Assembly (NCBI RefSeq): GCF_001295975.1
Contig: NZ_LJHU01000075.1
Location: 1-64,000 of the forward strand
Length of the DNA: 64,000 nucleotides
Direction of reading: 5' to 3'
From: Brevundimonas sp. AAP58
GTDB lineage: Bacteria > Pseudomonadota > Alphaproteobacteria > Caulobacterales > Caulobacteraceae
Part shown: positions 1 through 7,897 of the stretch, one piece after another
How the letters are laid out: every line of letters starts with the position of its first letter
How positions within the stretch are numbered: position 1 is the stretch's first letter
Made by a program: the position numbers and the translations under genes
The notes under the pieces: generated by a model
What the model was told of the DNA's origin: nothing
Database searches by the model: none
Seen by the model: the letters and a program-made list of their open reading frames with translations, nothing else

Positions 1-345
1 GTCGCGTTCCCAGCCGAAGCGGGCCAGCAGTTCACCCGCCTGTTCGACGAAGAAGCCATAGTATTTGAAGAAGCCGAGGATCAGCAGATTGGCGGCGACG
101 CCGAGACCCACGAGCAACTTTCGTCGGCCCGCTTCATCCGAGCGCGCGATGAGGACCGCGATGCCCCAATTCAGCACGGCGGAGGCGATCAAGAGCGCGA
201 CGAAGCGCCAGTCCCATTGGGCGTAGAAGACCCAGCTGGCCAGCAACAGGAACAGTTTCCTGCGTCCGTTCTCCCGGTCCAGCGACCAGGCCGTGAAGTA
301 GACGAACAGGAAGAAGACGCCGAAGGCGAGCGTCGGGAACAGCAC
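1..345 (-). CDS. MBOAT family O-acyltransferase, N-terminal part (cut by window edge)
   Basis: This is the first 115 residues of a membrane-bound O-acyltransferase of the AlgI/DltB kind, which moves acyl groups onto exported polysaccharides. It starts at GTG 345, directly after the TAG stop of the SGNH gene. The translation shows N-terminal hydrophobic segments beginning VLFPTLAFGVFFLF, then SWVFYAQWDWRF and LILGFFKYYGFF, which are typical of the family's first membrane helices. The catalytic His lies beyond the edge. MBOAT genes are commonly paired with SGNH hydrolases as acetylation modules, and two SGNH genes lie immediately upstream here. The substrate is unknown. Confidence 0.85.
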   Translation of the reverse strand, partial: MLFPTLAFGVFFLFVYFTAWSLDRENGRRKLFLLLASWVFYAQWDWRFVALLIASAVLNWGIAVLIARSDEAGRRKLLVGLGVAANLLILGFFKYYGFFVEQAGELLARFGWERD

Positions 346-1143
346 CTAGCGGCCTCCCCGCCGGTCATGGGCCGCCATCAGGTCATCGAAAAGCAGGGAC
401 CCGATCCAGTCCCCGCCCGCGCTGGTGAAATGGACGTGGTCCCGACGCATCAGGGGCTCAGGTCCGAGCGTGAGCGTGTGCGCCGAACAGTTTCCTCCCA
501 TGCGGCCCTTCCAGTCCCAGAACGCGACGCCCATCTCAGCGGCGACCCGGTGCTGCACATCTCGCACCACGGCAAGCGTTGCGGGCTCGCGCCAGCGGCT
601 GTGGGGATCGTCCGGGCAGGTGCCGCCACCCTCGCCGCGCATCGCCTCGGGAGCTCCGAGCAAAAGGATCGAGGCCTCGGGTGCCTCCCGACGCACTCGC
701 CCGATCTGCTCCCTTAGCAGACGCTCGAAAGCGGCCGGGTCCAGCAGATCGTCGAAGCCGTCATTGGTTCCGTAGGCAAGGATCACCAGTTGCGGCACCG
801 CGCCATCGAACAGCGGGCGTCGGATCTCCAGCCCGCGCAGCGTCTCTCCGACGGTCCCGAAGGCGTCCAGCTGGATGTCCCGTCCCGGAAAGCGCGACTG
901 CAATCGCGACAAGAGCGCGGCGGTGATGTCTCCGCCCGCCGTGTGGCTGTCTCCCAACTGAAGAATGTGGACGACGCGAGAACCGCGAAGAGCCTCAAAG
1001 AAACTCGACAGGGCCTGCGCCTGGCACAAGCCGCCCGGGCAGGTGGCGCTGACCGGATCGGGCAAGGGGGTCCAGGGGCGTTCCTGGGCCGAGACCGCTC
1101 CGCCCCCTGCCAGAACGGTCATCAGCACCAGCGGCCGAATCAT
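346..1143 (-). CDS. Secreted SGNH/GDSL-type hydrolase
   Basis: A 265-residue SGNH-fold esterase or acyltransferase with an N-terminal signal peptide (MIRPLVLMTVLAGGGAVSAQ). Block I is LQLGDSHTAGG with the candidate nucleophile Ser66. Block III is YGTNDG near residues 124-129. The catalytic Asp-x-x-His is D235/H238 in RRDHVHFT. Its first four bases overlap the end of the neighbouring SGNH gene, and the MBOAT gene begins at the base after its stop, so the three are probably co-translated. The inferred role is periplasmic transfer or removal of acetyl groups on a surface polymer, working with the MBOAT protein. Confidence 0.85.
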   Translation of the reverse strand: MIRPLVLMTVLAGGGAVSAQERPWTPLPDPVSATCPGGLCQAQALSSFFEALRGSRVVHILQLGDSHTAGGDITAALLSRLQSRFPGRDIQLDAFGTVGETLRGLEIRRPLFDGAVPQLVILAYGTNDGFDDLLDPAAFERLLREQIGRVRREAPEASILLLGAPEAMRGEGGGTCPDDPHSRWREPATLAVVRDVQHRVAAEMGVAFWDWKGRMGGNCSAHTLTLGPEPLMRRDHVHFTSAGGDWIGSLLFDDLMAAHDRRGGR

Positions 1144-2084
1144 CCCCCGGTCGGCTCCGACGGCGGTGCCAGCCCCGCGTCGTGGCGGATACGCTCCGCC
1201 ACGGGCTCCGCGATACGCATATAGCCGGCCATGGTCATGTGGATTCCGTCGTTGGCGCGCATCAGGCGACGGCGCCCCGTACCGGTCTCGGCCAGATAGG
1301 CGTTATACTCGCCAGCCTCGTCGCGGGTCAGGGTCTCGGTCTCGATGAAGGGGACGCCCAGTGCCGCCATGCGGGCGGAGACGACCGCGTTGATCAGGTT
1401 CATCCTGGCGTCGAACCCGGCCCGCTTCATTTCCGGCAGGCCGATCCAGTAGACGGCGATCCCTTGCCCCCGGAGCAGCGCCACCAGGTCGTCGACGCGC
1501 CGGGCATAGGCGGCCTTCCAGCCGTCGCTGCCGAAGTCGTGGATGACGCCATTGATCTCGATCGCCTGGGCGTCATTGGTGCCGAACAGGATGACGGCGG
1601 CGTCGACAGGGTCATCGGCGATCTGGCGCGCAGTCTTGGCGTGGATGTCGACGTAGTCGTAACGGGACAGGCCCGTCGATACCTCGCTGAACTTCGTGAC
1701 CGTCACACCGGGCTGGTCGCGCAGGTCGCGATACAGCGCCGTCCAGACGCCGTCGGCCATGGAGTCGCCGAAGACCCCGATCCGTAGACGCCCCTGAGCG
1801 GCCTTGTCCCGCAGCGGGCTGGTGGCCCGGATCATCGGGGCTGTCGCGGTGCTGGCAAGCGCCGGCGCTTCGGCGGCGACCCGCGAAGGGGCCGAGGCGT
1901 TGGCAGCGGCTCCGAACATCAGTGTTGGTCGCGCCAACCAGGAGCGCCCGTCAGGCGTCAGGGCCAGGCCGATCCCGACGCCGACCACCAGGGCGGCGGT
2001 GACAGCATTCACTCCTGCGCGCACGCGAGGCCCCCAACGCAAACGACCCGGCCAGCATAGCCGGGTCGCAAGGCCTCCCGCCAT
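1140..2084 (-). CDS. Membrane-anchored SGNH hydrolase, DUF459-like
   Basis: About 314 residues: an N-terminal transmembrane segment (VTAALVVGVGIGLAL), a low-complexity Ala/Ser/Pro linker, then an SGNH domain. Visible motifs are FGDSMADGVW (Ser nucleophile), LFGTNDAQ, and DGIHMTMAGY with the catalytic Asp and His. The wording resembles the DUF459 branch of SGNH proteins. The start is uncertain. TTG 2108, ATG 2084 and GTG 2024 are all in frame, but a strong hairpin at 2044-2068 sits inside the first two versions, so GTG 2024 may be the real one. It overlaps the next SGNH gene by four bases and shares its likely role in polysaccharide acylation. Confidence 0.8.
   Translation of the reverse strand: MAGGLATRLCWPGRLRWGPRVRAGVNAVTAALVVGVGIGLALTPDGRSWLARPTLMFGAAANASAPSRVAAEAPALASTATAPMIRATSPLRDKAAQGRLRIGVFGDSMADGVWTALYRDLRDQPGVTVTKFSEVSTGLSRYDYVDIHAKTARQIADDPVDAAVILFGTNDAQAIEINGVIHDFGSDGWKAAYARRVDDLVALLRGQGIAVYWIGLPEMKRAGFDARMNLINAVVSARMAALGVPFIETETLTRDEAGEYNAYLAETGTGRRRLMRANDGIHMTMAGYMRIAEPVAERIRHDAGLAPPSEPTGG
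2044..2068 (-). terminator. GC-rich hairpin, possible rho-independent terminator
   Basis: A perfect 9-bp stem (CGACCCGGC / GCCGGGTCG) with a 7-base loop. On the minus strand it is followed by TTTGCGTT. It lies about 45 bases past the stop of the secreted two-repeat protein gene (2114), so it could end that transcript. It also falls within the longest reading of the SGNH gene, which makes the start of that gene doubtful. Confidence 0.45.
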
Positions 2085-2113
2085 GGCGCACGCGCCACGC
2101 ACGAGCAAAAAGG

Positions 2114-3022
2114 TTAATCCTCGCCAAGCTCGCTGATGTAGAGTTCCGCCTCGGCGGTGTCCTCACCGAAGGTTCCGACCCAGATGTCGTAGGTTCCGCT
2201 CTGAGGATTGTCAAAGCGGATCAACGGGTTCAACGCCGCGTCCGCGCCGTCGTCGTCACAGTACCAACGGCCGTCCGGGCCGTTGATGACCAGGGTGGTG
2301 TCCGCCTGGCTGTTGACCCCGAAGGTCAGGTCGTAGCTGGTCGGGCGATAGGTCAGCTCATAGTCGGGTGCCCCGGCGATCCGGCCGACGCAGCCGGACC
2401 CAAGCTGCGTGGCGTCCAGGTTACCGCCCGCGATCAGTCTGACGCGATGGGGATCGGGCGTGAAGCCGCCTCTCAGCGTGATCGATCCATAGGTCGCCGG
2501 CAGCGAGGTGTCGGGATATCCGTTGTCTGGTCCTGGTCCTTCGTCCAACTCGCTGATGTGAAGTTCGGCTGGTGCCGTGCCGCCGCCAAACGTACCCACC
2601 CAGATGTCGTAAACGCCCGACGGCGGGCTGCCCCAGCGCAGCTCGGCATTCTGATTGCCCCCCGAGTCGTCGTCGCAGTACCAGTTGCCGTCCGGCCCGT
2701 TGATCAGCAGCGTAGTATCCTCATCCGCGTCCGTGCGGATTATCAGAGGGTAGCTGCCCGCCCGGTAGGTCAACTGAGCGCTTGGCGCAAATGCGACCAT
2801 GCCGACGCATCCATTGCCGACGTCGGCGGCGTTCACATCTCCGCCTGCTGTCACGTAGATGATGTACGGATCGTCCGGGAAGCCAGCGTAAAGGCGATAC
2901 TCGCCGTAGGTCGCGCGTGCGGAAGGGTCCACCTGTTGCAGTGTTTTGTTCTGCGCCGTGGCCAAGGCTGGTGCCGCAGTGATGATCAGGGCCGAAAGGG
3001 CCGCCGACGTCGTTCTCAACAT
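2114..3022 (-). CDS. Secreted protein with two pre-peptidase-C-like repeats
   Basis: A 302-residue exported protein. The ATG at 3022 gives a clear signal peptide ending near ALATAQ, and GGGGGAG precedes it, so longer frames are rejected. Two internal repeats of about 125 residues follow. Each begins ATYGxxxLxxGFxPDP, contains GCVGxxAxAPxxxLTYR and INGPDGxWYCDDD, and closes with SGxYDIWVGTF and AELxISEL. This pattern suits bacterial pre-peptidase C-terminal beta-sandwich domains found in secreted proteins. There is no enzyme domain, so the partner or ligand is unknown. The neighbouring acylation genes suggest a cell-surface role. Confidence 0.75.
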   Translation of the reverse strand: MLRTTSAALSALIITAAPALATAQNKTLQQVDPSARATYGEYRLYAGFPDDPYIIYVTAGGDVNAADVGNGCVGMVAFAPSAQLTYRAGSYPLIIRTDADEDTTLLINGPDGNWYCDDDSGGNQNAELRWGSPPSGVYDIWVGTFGGGTAPAELHISELDEGPGPDNGYPDTSLPATYGSITLRGGFTPDPHRVRLIAGGNLDATQLGSGCVGRIAGAPDYELTYRPTSYDLTFGVNSQADTTLVINGPDGRWYCDDDGADAALNPLIRFDNPQSGTYDIWVGTFGEDTAEAELYISELGED

Positions 3023-3027
3023 GAAAA

Positions 3028-3053
3028 CTCCCCCAGGAAATCGTTCTGGGGAG
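3028..3053 (-). promoter_or_regulatory. Hairpin sequestering a ribosome-binding site
   Basis: On the minus strand CTCCCCAG pairs with CTGGGGGAG across a 9-base loop (one bulged G). The second arm contains the GGGGGAG Shine-Dalgarno of the secreted two-repeat gene, five bases before its ATG. If folded, the leader would mask ribosome entry. A further short palindrome (CATTGG/CCAATG) lies just upstream at 3063-3078. Confidence 0.4.
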
Positions 3054-3099
3054 ATGAGATAGCATTGGCTGGCCAATGACAATCGGCGGTCGGAAATCG

Positions 3100-3513
3100 T
3101 CAGGCCGGACGACCCGAAGCGAACGCCGCCGCGAAATAGCCGGCCGTCGCCGCGAGCAGCGTCAGAGTCGTGCCCCAGGCGATATCGATGATCGTCAGCC
3201 GCACCGACCACGTCGCCAGCGTCGCCTGGTTGGTCAGGTCGTAGGTCGCATAGGCGACGAACCCCAGAACAGCGCCGTTCAGCGCCGCCCGCGTCCAGGC
3301 CCCCTCCTTCAGTGCGGGCGCGATGGCCAGGAACACGATCCCGCCGATGTAGATCACATAGAAGGCCACCGCTGCGACCATGTCGGGCTTGGCCGCCAGG
3401 ATCGGGCCTATCACGGGCTTGTACAGCCGATCCGTCATGTTCGTCAGCCAGACGAAGTCGATGGCGGCGAAGGCCACGGCCGTGCCCACATAAGCGGCGA
3501 TCCATTTCAGCAT
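3100..3513 (-). CDS. DUF2177 family membrane protein
   Basis: 137 residues starting at ATG 3513 (MLKWIAAYVGTA), with about four transmembrane helices and the family-typical stretches IDFVWLTNM and YATYDLTNQATL. DUF2177 proteins are small inner-membrane proteins of unknown biochemistry. They are often found beside cyclopropane-synthase-like methyltransferases, FAD amine-oxidase-like proteins and DUF1365 proteins, and all of these are present here. It follows the methyltransferase gene by only 11 bases and is probably its operon partner. A longer frame reaching 3630 adds no family-like sequence and was not used. Confidence 0.85.
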   Translation of the reverse strand: MLKWIAAYVGTAVAFAAIDFVWLTNMTDRLYKPVIGPILAAKPDMVAAVAFYVIYIGGIVFLAIAPALKEGAWTRAALNGAVLGFVAYATYDLTNQATLATWSVRLTIIDIAWGTTLTLLAATAGYFAAAFASGRPA

Positions 3514-3524
3514 GTTTGGGTCCT

Positions 3525-4559
3525 TCAGGCAGGCTTGAGGCGATAGTGGCTGACAGCCCAGGTGCGGCCACCATCGTTTCCGAACAGACCCGCTGTCGCC
3601 AGGTAGAAGCGACGCCAGCGTCGGGTCCACAGCTTCGCGTTCGCCGGGCCATAGGTCTCGCTCATCAACTCGAAGACCCTATCCTTGTTCAGATCCATGT
3701 TCGCCAGCCAGTCCTCGGCTGTCCGCGCATAGTTGACACCGTTCCACGTCCATTCCTGCTCGACCTGAAACAGATCGGGGAACTGACGGATCAGGTCGTG
3801 GCTGGGCATGACGCCGCCGGTGAAGAAGTGCTGGGCGATGAAGTCCCCGCTGTCGGTATGATCGAACCGGTAGGGCGCGTTCCGATGCGTGAACACATGG
3901 ATGAACATCCGTCCGTCCGACTTCAGCCAGCCTCGCGCCCGGGTCAGGAGCGCGCGCCAGTTCGCCATGTGCTCGAACATCTCCACCGAGACGATGCGGT
4001 CGTAGGCGCCGGGCGACGGCGGCTCGAACACGTTCATGTCCTGGGTGATGACCGTCAGGTTGGTCAGGCCGCGCGCCCTGGCCTCGGCCTCGATGTGGCC
4101 GCGCTGGCCGTGACTGTTGGACACTGCCGTGATCCGGCTGTTTGGATAGTGCTCGGCCATCCACAGCGATAGCGAGCCCCAGCCGCAGCCCATCTCCAGC
4201 ACTGTCTGGCCGTCCTTCAGCTCGGCGTGGGCGCAAGTCTCGGCCAGCGCCGCCTCTTCCGCCTCGTCCAGCGTCTCGGCGCCGGTCGGGTAAAGACAGC
4301 AGGAGTATTTCAGCCGCTTGCCGAGGCACAGGCGGAAGAACTCCGGCGGCAGCTCGTAATGCTGGTCATTCGCCGCCTCGGTGTGCTCGGCGATGGCCCG
4401 CGCGGCCATCTCGCGGGCGAAGGCGCCGGCGTCGTGCGGGCCCTCGCGGTCCAGCTTCTTTCTGGCCTCGGTCACCAAGCTCCGGATGGCGGGGCGAGTG
4501 ACGAAATCCGGGAAAGGGGCGTCCTGGAGCTGGCGAATGGCGACGTTGGCGAGATTCAT
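3525..4559 (-). CDS. Cyclopropane-fatty-acid-synthase-like SAM methyltransferase
   Basis: 344 residues from ATG 4559. The SAM-binding motif VLEMGCGWGS lies at about residues 120-129. Family motifs around it are YSCCLYP, ITAVSNSHGQR and SVEMFEHM, and the C-terminus contains the usual WAVSHYRL-like end. The protein belongs to the COG2230 CFA-synthase superfamily, which transfers methyl from SAM onto unsaturated acyl chains of phospholipids. The group with DUF2177, an FAD oxidoreductase and DUF1365 matches a set known in alphaproteobacteria from singlet-oxygen and lipid-modification regulons. Whether the product is a cyclopropane or another methylated lipid cannot be read from sequence. It is transcribed divergently from the FAD oxidoreductase. 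Confidence 0.85.
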   Translation of the reverse strand: MNLANVAIRQLQDAPFPDFVTRPAIRSLVTEARKKLDREGPHDAGAFAREMAARAIAEHTEAANDQHYELPPEFFRLCLGKRLKYSCCLYPTGAETLDEAEEAALAETCAHAELKDGQTVLEMGCGWGSLSLWMAEHYPNSRITAVSNSHGQRGHIEAEARARGLTNLTVITQDMNVFEPPSPGAYDRIVSVEMFEHMANWRALLTRARGWLKSDGRMFIHVFTHRNAPYRFDHTDSGDFIAQHFFTGGVMPSHDLIRQFPDLFQVEQEWTWNGVNYARTAEDWLANMDLNKDRVFELMSETYGPANAKLWTRRWRRFYLATAGLFGNDGGRTWAVSHYRLKPA

Positions 4560-4734
4560 GCGACGATCCTGACATTGCAGCGCGCCTGTGCGAAGCCTAA
4601 CCGTTGACGCACGCAACGGCCGCGCTCGGGGGCGACCCGGCAGTTACGCACGACCCTCCTGGCCGGATGAGGCTCATCCATTGCCAGAGACGGCCCGTAG
4701 TTCACCGGTCAGCCCTCGACGCCCTGGAGACCGC

Positions 4735-6099
4735 ATGAGCCCGCACCTCGCCACCTCGAACCCGACGCCCGGCAAGCGCCAGAGGATCGCCGTGGTCGGC
4801 TCGGGCATATCGGGTCTTTCGGCAGCCTGGCTGCTGGGACAGCGTCACGACGTGACCCTGTTCGAGGCCAAAGACCGGATCGGCGGCCATTCCAACACAG
4901 TGGAGGCCCCCAGCCCCTCGGCCCCGGTCGCCGTCGACACCGGCTTCATCGTCTACAACGCCGACAACTATCCGAACCTGGTGGCGATGTTCGAGCACCT
5001 GTCGGTGCCGACCAAGCCGGCCCACATGTCCTTCGCCGTGTCGATAGATGACGGGGCGTTCGAATACTCCAGCCACGGCATCCCGGCCCTGTTCGCCCAG
5101 AAGCGGAACTGGGTCAGCCCCAAGTTCTGGCGCATGATCTCGGACCTGCTGCGCTTCCAGAAGCAGGCCCCGAAAGATCTGGCCGAGATGGAACGGTCGG
5201 GCGAGACGCTGGACGCCTATCTGAACCGCAACGGCTACGGCGACCTTTTCAAGGAGGCGCATCTGCTGCCCCAGGCGGCGGCGATCTGGTCGTGCTCCAT
5301 GGGCCAGATGTCGGCCTATCCGGCGGCGTCGTTCGTGCGGTTCTACATGAACCACAACCTTCTGACCTATGACCTCAAGCCGACCTGGCGCACGGTCGAC
5401 GGCGGGAGCCGAGAGTATGTCAGCCGCCTGCACACCGCCTTCGAGGGCCGCACGGTCTTGAATGCCGGCGTCGTCGGCGTGGCGCGCGACGGTGCCGGCG
5501 CGACGCTACGGTTCGACGACGGCCGGACCGAGCGGTTCGACGCTGTCCTGCTGGCCACGCACTCGGATCAGGCGCTGCGTCTGCTGGATCAGCCGACGGC
5601 CGACGAGCGACGCCTGCTGGGAGCCATCGCCTATCGACCCAACCGCGCCATCCTGCACCGAGACGTCTCGGCCATGCCCAAGCGCCGCAAGGCCTGGGCC
5701 GCGTGGACGCACAAGGGCTATTCAGACCGCTCGGGCGAGGGCGGTGTGACCTACTGGATGAACGAGCTCCAGTCCCTGCCCGGCCCGCCGCTGTTCGTCA
5801 GCCTGAACCCGGCCAAGGAGCCGGACCCGGCCCTGGTCATCGGCGAATGGGACTATGAGCACCCGGTCTTCGATCAGGCGGCCGTGGCCGCGCAAAGCGA
5901 GCTTTGGTCGCTCCAGGGTCAGGGCGGCGTGTGGTTCGCCGGTGCCTGGTTTGGCTCGGGCTTCCACGAGGATGGCTTGCAGGCCGGTCTGGCCGCGGCC
6001 GAGCAACTGGGCGGCGTGCGTCGGCCATGGACCGTGGCGAACGAGAGCGGGCGGATCGTGCTGGGCGGCGCGCCGACGCCCGTGGCCGAGGCGGCGTGA
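4735..6099 (+). CDS. FAD-dependent oxidoreductase, amine-oxidase/desaturase-like
   Basis: 454 residues from ATG 4735 (preceded by CTGGAGAC). The N-terminal Rossmann motif VVGSGISGLSAAWLL has its glycines at 22, 24 and 27, and GGHSNTVE follows as in FAD-binding amine-oxidase-fold proteins. GSGFHEDGLQAGLAAAE near the C-terminus completes the FAD site. Family members in this cluster act on lipids or remain uncharacterised, and real amine oxidation is unlikely. Its stop overlaps the GTG of the DUF1365 gene by two bases, so the pair should be translated together. The 175-base gap to the divergent methyltransferase must hold both promoters. I saw no convincing ECF-type promoter in it. Confidence 0.85.
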   Translation: MSPHLATSNPTPGKRQRIAVVGSGISGLSAAWLLGQRHDVTLFEAKDRIGGHSNTVEAPSPSAPVAVDTGFIVYNADNYPNLVAMFEHLSVPTKPAHMSFAVSIDDGAFEYSSHGIPALFAQKRNWVSPKFWRMISDLLRFQKQAPKDLAEMERSGETLDAYLNRNGYGDLFKEAHLLPQAAAIWSCSMGQMSAYPAASFVRFYMNHNLLTYDLKPTWRTVDGGSREYVSRLHTAFEGRTVLNAGVVGVARDGAGATLRFDDGRTERFDAVLLATHSDQALRLLDQPTADERRLLGAIAYRPNRAILHRDVSAMPKRRKAWAAWTHKGYSDRSGEGGVTYWMNELQSLPGPPLFVSLNPAKEPDPALVIGEWDYEHPVFDQAAVAAQSELWSLQGQGGVWFAGAWFGSGFHEDGLQAGLAAAEQLGGVRRPWTVANESGRIVLGGAPTPVAEAA

Positions 6100-7001
6100 C
6101 GTCGACACTCCAGCAGTCCTCTCCCGCTCGACGGGCGAGGGCGACCGCCCGGAGGGTGGTGGAGGGGGCAGACGCGCACACCTTGTCTGGAGCCGCCCCC
6201 TCCACCGCTTCGCGGTCCCCCTCCCCCGTTCGCTACGCTCCGGGGGAGGATTTGGACGCCCTCTACGTCGGCGAGGTGGTCCATCACCGGACGGCCAACT
6301 TCGAGCACCGCCTGCGCTATCGCCTCTACATGGTCCTGTTGGACATCGACGCGGACGAGGCGAGCCGCCCTCGCCTGCTCCGTTCCGGCTTGATGCGTTT
6401 TCGCGCTCGCGACCACGGCGATCGCTCCACAACTCCGCTCCGCGCCCAGATCGAGACCCATCTGTCGGCCGCCGGAATCGACCTGAGGGGCGGCCCGATC
6501 CGCCTGCTCACCATGCCGCGCATCCTCGGCTACGGCTTCAATCCGATCAGCGTTTACTTCTGCCATCGCTCGGATGGGACGCTCGCCGCCCTGGTTTATG
6601 AGGTCACCAATACCTTCCACGAGCGTCACAGCTACCTGGTCGCGGTTCCTGAATCACCGCCTCCGGGCCCGATCCGCCAGACCACCGAGAAGCGCTTCTT
6701 CGTCTCGCCCTACATGGACCAGGCCCTGACCTATGACTTCACCGTCCGGCCGCCCGGCGAGGCGGTGTCCGTGGTCGTCGCCGTGCGCCGGGGCGACACG
6801 CCGATCCTGACCGCCTCCTTCGCCGGTCACCGCCGGTCCCTGACCGACGGTCAGCTCTTGCGCGCCTTCATCACCCACCCGCTCCTGACGTGGAAGGTCA
6901 CCGCCGGCATCCACTGGGAGGCGCTGAAGATGATGCTGAAGGGCGCGCGTTATCGGCATCGTGGCTCTCCGCCTACGCCCCCGATCACGATCGGGCACTA
7001 G
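6096..7001 (+). CDS. DUF1365 domain protein with repeat-derived N-terminus
   Basis: The DUF1365 domain runs from about residue 55 (LYVGEVVHHR) to the end and contains the family motifs TMPRILGYGFNPISVYFC, EVTNTFHERHSYL, KRFFVSPYM and THPLLTWKVTAGIHWEAL. The domain is full length. Its function is unknown, but it travels with the upstream FAD protein and CFA-like methyltransferases. The start is odd. GTG 6096 overlaps the previous stop, but then residues 8-52 are encoded by a composite palindromic repeat (6118-6250) and look like junk. TTG 6252 would remove it but has its Shine-Dalgarno only two bases away. I keep GTG 6096 as the coupled start, with low certainty about the first 52 residues. 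Confidence 0.8.
   Translation: MTSTLQQSSPARRARATARRVVEGADAHTLSGAAPSTASRSPSPVRYAPGEDLDALYVGEVVHHRTANFEHRLRYRLYMVLLDIDADEASRPRLLRSGLMRFRARDHGDRSTTPLRAQIETHLSAAGIDLRGGPIRLLTMPRILGYGFNPISVYFCHRSDGTLAALVYEVTNTFHERHSYLVAVPESPPPGPIRQTTEKRFFVSPYMDQALTYDFTVRPPGEAVSVVVAVRRGDTPILTASFAGHRRSLTDGQLLRAFITHPLLTWKVTAGIHWEALKMMLKGARYRHRGSPPTPPITIGH
6118..6250. repeat. Composite palindromic repeat, copy 1 (inside coding frame)
   Basis: A ~130-base imperfect palindrome. The central arms are GGTGGAGGGGGC (6158-6169) and GCCCCCTCCACC (6195-6206). A small hairpin lies on each side, built from C-rich/G-rich arms (CTCCCG...CGGGCGAG at the left, CTCCCCCG...CGGGGGAG at the right). The same architecture recurs at 51691-51837 and 54880-55020. 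Unlike those two intergenic copies, this one is translated as the N-terminus of the DUF1365 protein. Confidence 0.75.
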
Positions 7002-7060
7002 CGTCTTGTCGGCCCGGGATCGGCTCCCCAGATGGCGGGACGGGGAGAGAGCGAACCGGA

Positions 7061-7106
7061 TTTCAGACGTTTCAGACGTTTCAGACTCCGTTTCTCGAGT
7101 CTGAAA
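7061..7106. repeat. Tandem TTTCAGACG repeats running into a perfect hairpin
   Basis: TTTCAGACG occurs twice back to back (7061-7069, 7070-7078). A third unit, TTTCAGACTC (7079-7088), forms the left arm of a perfect 10-bp hairpin with GAGTCTGAAA (7097-7106) over an 8-base loop. It sits in the 191-base gap between the DUF1365 stop and scoA. It could be a multi-site operator for scoA or a transcript end for the DUF1365 operon; there is no U-tract after the stem. Nothing else was seen in the gap apart from GGGGAGAG before scoA. Confidence 0.6.
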
Positions 7107-7192
7107 TGCACGGTGGTTGCGGCGATCCGGCGATGGCCCTATCCACGGGGGAGCGGCACATATTCATCGTGCCGTGAAAAACGGGGAGAGCG

Positions 7193-7897
7193 ATGCGCAA
7201 GATCTACGCTGACGCCAGGTCCGCGCTGGAGGGGCTGACGTTCGATGGCATGACCGTCATGTCCGGCGGCTTTGGCTTGTGCGGCATCCCCGAGAACCTG
7301 ATCGCCGCCCTGCGCGACAGCGGGGTCAAAGGCCTGACCGTCATCTCCAACAACGCGGGCGTCGACGGCTTCGGCCTGGGCCAGCTTCTGGAGACGCGCC
7401 AGATCGCCAAGATGATCTCGTCCTACGTCGGCGAGAACAAGGAGTTCGAACGGCAATACCTGGCCGGTGAGCTCCAGCTGGAGTTCAACCCTCAGGGCAC
7501 GCTCGCCGAACGCATCCGCGCGGGTGGGGCCGGCATCCCCGCCTTCTTCACCGCCACCGGCGTCGGCACCCTGGTCGCCGAGGGCAAGGAGGTGCGCGAG
7601 TTTGACGGCCGACAGTACGTCATGGAGACTGGCCTCGTCGCCGACCTGTCGATCGTCAAGGCCTGGAAGGCCGACGAGCGCGGCAACCTCGTCTTCCGCA
7701 AGACGGCTCGGAACTTCAACCCGATGATGGCCACGGCTGGCAAGGTGACCGTCGTCGAGGTCGAGGAGATCGTGCCTGTGGGTTCGCTCAATCCCGACCA
7801 CATCCATACGCCGGGCGTTTATGTCGATCGCCTGATCCAGGGCACATTCGAGAAGCGCATCGAACAGCGCACCGTCCGCCAGAGGGAGGCCGCGTGA
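7193..7897 (+). CDS. scoA: 3-oxoacid CoA-transferase subunit A
   Basis: 234 residues of the SCOT-type family I CoA-transferase alpha subunit. It contains [15 protein letters not shown] (the glycine-rich CoA-binding loop), [13 protein letters not shown] and [15 protein letters not shown]. With subunit B it moves CoA from succinyl-CoA to acetoacetate or another 3-oxoacid, for use of ketone bodies or polyhydroxybutyrate breakdown products. GGGGAGAG lies six bases before ATG. A small membrane-protein gene is inserted between it and scoB, overlapping its stop. The substrate could instead be 3-oxoadipate, but no other protocatechuate-pathway genes are nearby. Confidence 0.93.
   Translation: MRKIYADARSALEGLTFDGMTVMSGGFGLCGIPENLIAALRDSGVKGLTVISNNAGVDGFGLGQLLETRQIAKMISSYVGENKEFERQYLAGELQLEFNPQGTLAERIRAGGAGIPAFFTATGVGTLVAEGKEVREFDGRQYVMETGLVADLSIVKAWKADERGNLVFRKTARNFNPMMATAGKVTVVEVEEIVPVGSLNPDHIHTPGVYVDRLIQGTFEKRIEQRTVRQREAA

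Noticed and set aside
7061-7106. Short CRISPR-like array
   Set aside because: Units are 9 bases and directly adjacent without spacers, and there are no cas genes in the window.
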